The translations under genes and the position numbers were made by a program. A model generated the notes under the pieces. That model was given only the letters and a program-made list of their open reading frames with translations, made no database searches and was not told where the DNA came from. This document shows, in pieces, positions 6,509 through 8,113 of a DNA stretch of 8,113 nucleotides (position 1 is its first letter; each line of letters starts with the position of its first letter). Source of the stretch: Pontiella sp. (GTDB lineage Bacteria > Verrucomicrobiota > Kiritimatiellia > Kiritimatiellales > Pontiellaceae); assembly GCA_029939385.1 (NCBI GenBank), contig JAOZSZ010000055.1, positions 1 through 8,113 of the forward strand, written 5' to 3'.

Positions 6509-7840
6509 ATGAAATGCTGTATTGTTACTTTGGGTTGCCAGATGAATCAGTCGGATTCCGAACGGATTCGTAGTGTGATCGAAGGGATGGGTTATGAACT
6601 CACAAAAATCGAGGAAGAGGCGGATCTGATTGGTGTGGTTGCCTGTTCGGTTCGCCAAAAATCTATTGATAAAGTGTATAGTAAGATTCAAAAATGGAAT
6701 CAGTGGAAAAATAACCGTTCGCTGATTACCTTTGTGTCGGGTTGCATTCTTCCTTCCGATGAAGCGAAGTTTCTTAAGCTCTTTGATCTGATTTTTCGTA
6801 TGAGCGAATTGCCGGAGCTCCCGACGATGATTCAGCAGTGTGGCGTGATCCTTGAGTTTTCTGCCCATCATCTGTTTGATGACCTTGAACGCGAAGACGA
6901 TCGCACCGACTTTTGGCAGGTGGAACCCACCTATAGTTCTCGTTTTGAAGCTTTTGTTCCCATTCAAAATGGATGCGATAAATTTTGCACCTATTGCGCG
7001 GTTCCGTATACGCGGGGGCGTGAGGTTTCGCGTTCGAGTGCTGCCGTTCTTGAGGAAGTTGAAACGCTGGTGGAAAATGGCGTCAAGTCGATTACGCTAT
7101 TGGGACAAAATGTTAATTCTTATGGGCTCGATAAAAAGGGAGAGGAGCTTTCTTTTGCTGAACTTTTTCGGGCAGTCGGTGAGTTAGGAAAGCGTAGTGG
7201 TAAAGAATTTTGGGTCTATTTCACCTCGCCACATCCGCGTGATATGACGCGCGATGTGATTGAGGTCATTGCGCAATACGATTGTCTTGCCAAACAGATT
7301 CACCTTCCGGTGCAGAGCGGAGATGAGGAAATTCTTCGCCGCATGAATCGGAACCATAGCATAGATGCCTATCGAAAAATCGTTTCTGATATCCGAGAGC
7401 TTTTGCCGACGGCCACCCTTTTTACTGACATTATTGTGGGGTTTAGTGGCGAGACCGAGGCGCAGGTGGAGGCGTCCGCAAAATTGATGGAAGAGGTCGG
7501 TTTTAATATGGCCTATATTGCAAAATATTCACCCCGAGTGGGGGCTCTCTCCGCGAGTTGGGAAGATGACATTTCGTTGGAGCAAAAGGGAGAGCGGTTA
7601 GCTAAACTCACTAAAATTCTAAAACGAACTTCGTTAGCTTGTAATGAACAAATGGTGGGAAAAACCTATCGTGTGCTGATTGAACGAGTCGATAAACGTA
7701 TGAAAGAGGCGCTTTCTGCACGAACAGAGGGACGGATTCTCGTTCGCATTCTCCACGCGCCTGAAGAACTAATTGGTACGTTCCAGAATGTAAGGATTAC
7801 TTCTGCGGCTAACTTATCATTAACCGGTGAGTTGGTTTAA
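6509..7840 (+). CDS. miaB: tRNA-2-methylthio-N6-dimethylallyladenosine synthase MiaB
   Basis: MiaB is a radical-SAM enzyme with two 4Fe-4S clusters that adds a methylthio group to i6A37 of tRNAs reading UNN codons. From the ATG at 6509 it has 443 residues. The N-terminal UPF0004 domain supplies C10 (GCQMN), C46 (ACSVRQKS) and C79 (SGC), positions I recall for the Thermotoga enzyme. The radical-SAM motif is C156-x3-C160-x2-C163 within NGCDKFCTYC. The following VPYTRGREVSR is typical of MiaB and unlike RimO. LLGQNVNSYG and HLPVQSGD follow, and a TRAM-like RNA-binding domain fills about 376-443. A GTG at 6476 would add 11 residues, but it lies in a palindromic repeat with no ribosome site. The ATG has only a weak GAGA 12 bases upstream. 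The usual NTC around the second cysteine is VAC here. It is probably co-transcribed with dapL or driven from the gap. miaA is not in the window. Confidence 0.93.
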   Translation: MKCCIVTLGCQMNQSDSERIRSVIEGMGYELTKIEEEADLIGVVACSVRQKSIDKVYSKIQKWNQWKNNRSLITFVSGCILPSDEAKFLKLFDLIFRMSELPELPTMIQQCGVILEFSAHHLFDDLEREDDRTDFWQVEPTYSSRFEAFVPIQNGCDKFCTYCAVPYTRGREVSRSSAAVLEEVETLVENGVKSITLLGQNVNSYGLDKKGEELSFAELFRAVGELGKRSGKEFWVYFTSPHPRDMTRDVIEVIAQYDCLAKQIHLPVQSGDEEILRRMNRNHSIDAYRKIVSDIRELLPTATLFTDIIVGFSGETEAQVEASAKLMEEVGFNMAYIAKYSPRVGALSASWEDDISLEQKGERLAKLTKILKRTSLACNEQMVGKTYRVLIERVDKRMKEALSARTEGRILVRILHAPEELIGTFQNVRITSAANLSLTGELV

Positions 7841-7848
7841 TATGTATG

Positions 7849-7878
7849 AAAAAAGGCAGCCGAATGGGCTGCCTTTTT
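7849..7878. terminator. Bidirectional intrinsic terminator between miaB and the convergent gene
   Basis: GGCAGCC (7855-7861) pairs exactly with GGCTGCC (7867-7873) around a 5-base loop. The flanking A run (7850-7854) pairs with T7874-T7878, giving a 12-base stem with a U tract in both directions. It lies 8 bases after the miaB stop and 21 bases beyond the stop of the minus-strand gene, so it should end transcripts from both sides. Confidence 0.92.
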
Positions 7879-7899
7879 AACCTATACATTAAACGGATA

Positions 7900-8113
7900 T
7901 TAGCCGTTCATCAGGGCGTTAATTTCGCCTTCAGCTTGCGCCCAATACGTGGTGGGATCCTTTTGGAAACCATCGTTTACTGCAGCAAAATAGGCGGCTT
8001 GTTCGATCATGCTATAAACTTGTTCTGGCGTATATTTTGCCTTAGCAACTTTCTTTGCCGCCGCTTTCTTTTTCTTCACTGGAGCCTTCTTAGGCGTCAC
8101 TTTCTTCGCGGGT
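7900..8113 (-). CDS. Lys/Ala-rich protein with DUF2934-like C-terminal region (partial, N-terminus off window)
   Basis: Only the C-terminal 70 or so residues are visible. Reading frame and lysine-rich composition continue to the window edge, so a GTG at 8100 is probably an internal valine, not the start. The upstream part is a histone H1-like Lys/Ala/Pro tail (KKAPVKKKKAAAKK). The last about 44 residues begin YTPEQVYSMIEQAAY and end with a W-x-Q-A-E-x-E-I pattern, which resembles DUF2934, a small helical domain of unknown function often joined to such basic tails. The basic tail suggests binding to DNA or another polyanion in the cytoplasm; this is inference. The gene converges on miaB and shares its terminator. 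Total length and start cannot be judged. Confidence 0.7.
   Translation of the reverse strand, partial: PAKKVTPKKAPVKKKKAAAKKVAKAKYTPEQVYSMIEQAAYFAAVNDGFQKDPTTYWAQAEGEINALMNG

Noticed and set aside
6464..6967. 167-residue minus-strand frame opposite the start of miaB
   Set aside because: It is antisense to the conserved cysteine motifs of MiaB, and its composition (many His, Asn, Thr) looks like a shadow.
1..8113. tRNA, rRNA, CRISPR array, insertion sequence, prophage or defence genes
   Set aside because: I found no cloverleaf, spaced direct repeats, transposase or integrase motifs, or defence domains on either strand.

Overview
The window is an ordinary chromosomal stretch of a bacterium. 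It holds five genes and two short regulatory or repeat regions. There is no sign of phage, plasmid, insertion sequence, CRISPR array or RNA gene. Three clues suggest, without proving, a member of the Verrucomicrobiota / Kiritimatiellota / Lentisphaerae side of the PVC group or a relative: an LL-diaminopimelate aminotransferase for lysine and peptidoglycan synthesis, a lysine/alanine-rich protein with a DUF2934-like end, and a polytopic membrane protein with a TPR tail. GC content looks moderate (by eye about 45-52%).

Left half, minus strand: mutS (2099-4585) is followed after 75 bases by a gene for a multi-spanning, GT-C-like membrane protein with a C-terminal TPR domain (38-2023). A 248-base divergent region (4586-4833) separates mutS from the plus-strand genes. 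It carries a recognisable promoter toward mutS, a weaker one toward the right, and an AAACGTTT palindrome.

Right half, plus strand: a 115-residue protein of unknown function (4834-5181) is tightly coupled to dapL (5194-6414). After a 94-base gap comes miaB (6509-7840), which encodes the radical-SAM tRNA methylthiotransferase. The gap holds an imperfect palindrome built from roughly 9-base units, which looks like a decayed dispersed repeat. It supplies the GTG codon at 6476 that could be mistaken for the miaB start. miaB ends at a strong bidirectional terminator (about 7849-7878) shared with a convergent minus-strand gene, whose C-terminal part (7900-8113) runs off the window.

The genes serve unrelated core functions: mismatch repair, a surface or membrane glycan-type function, diaminopimelate synthesis, and tRNA modification. 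I see no new multi-gene system. The points most worth a second look are the palindromic repeat at the miaB start, the unknown protein coupled to dapL, the divergent subtype of MiaB, and the TPR-fused membrane protein.
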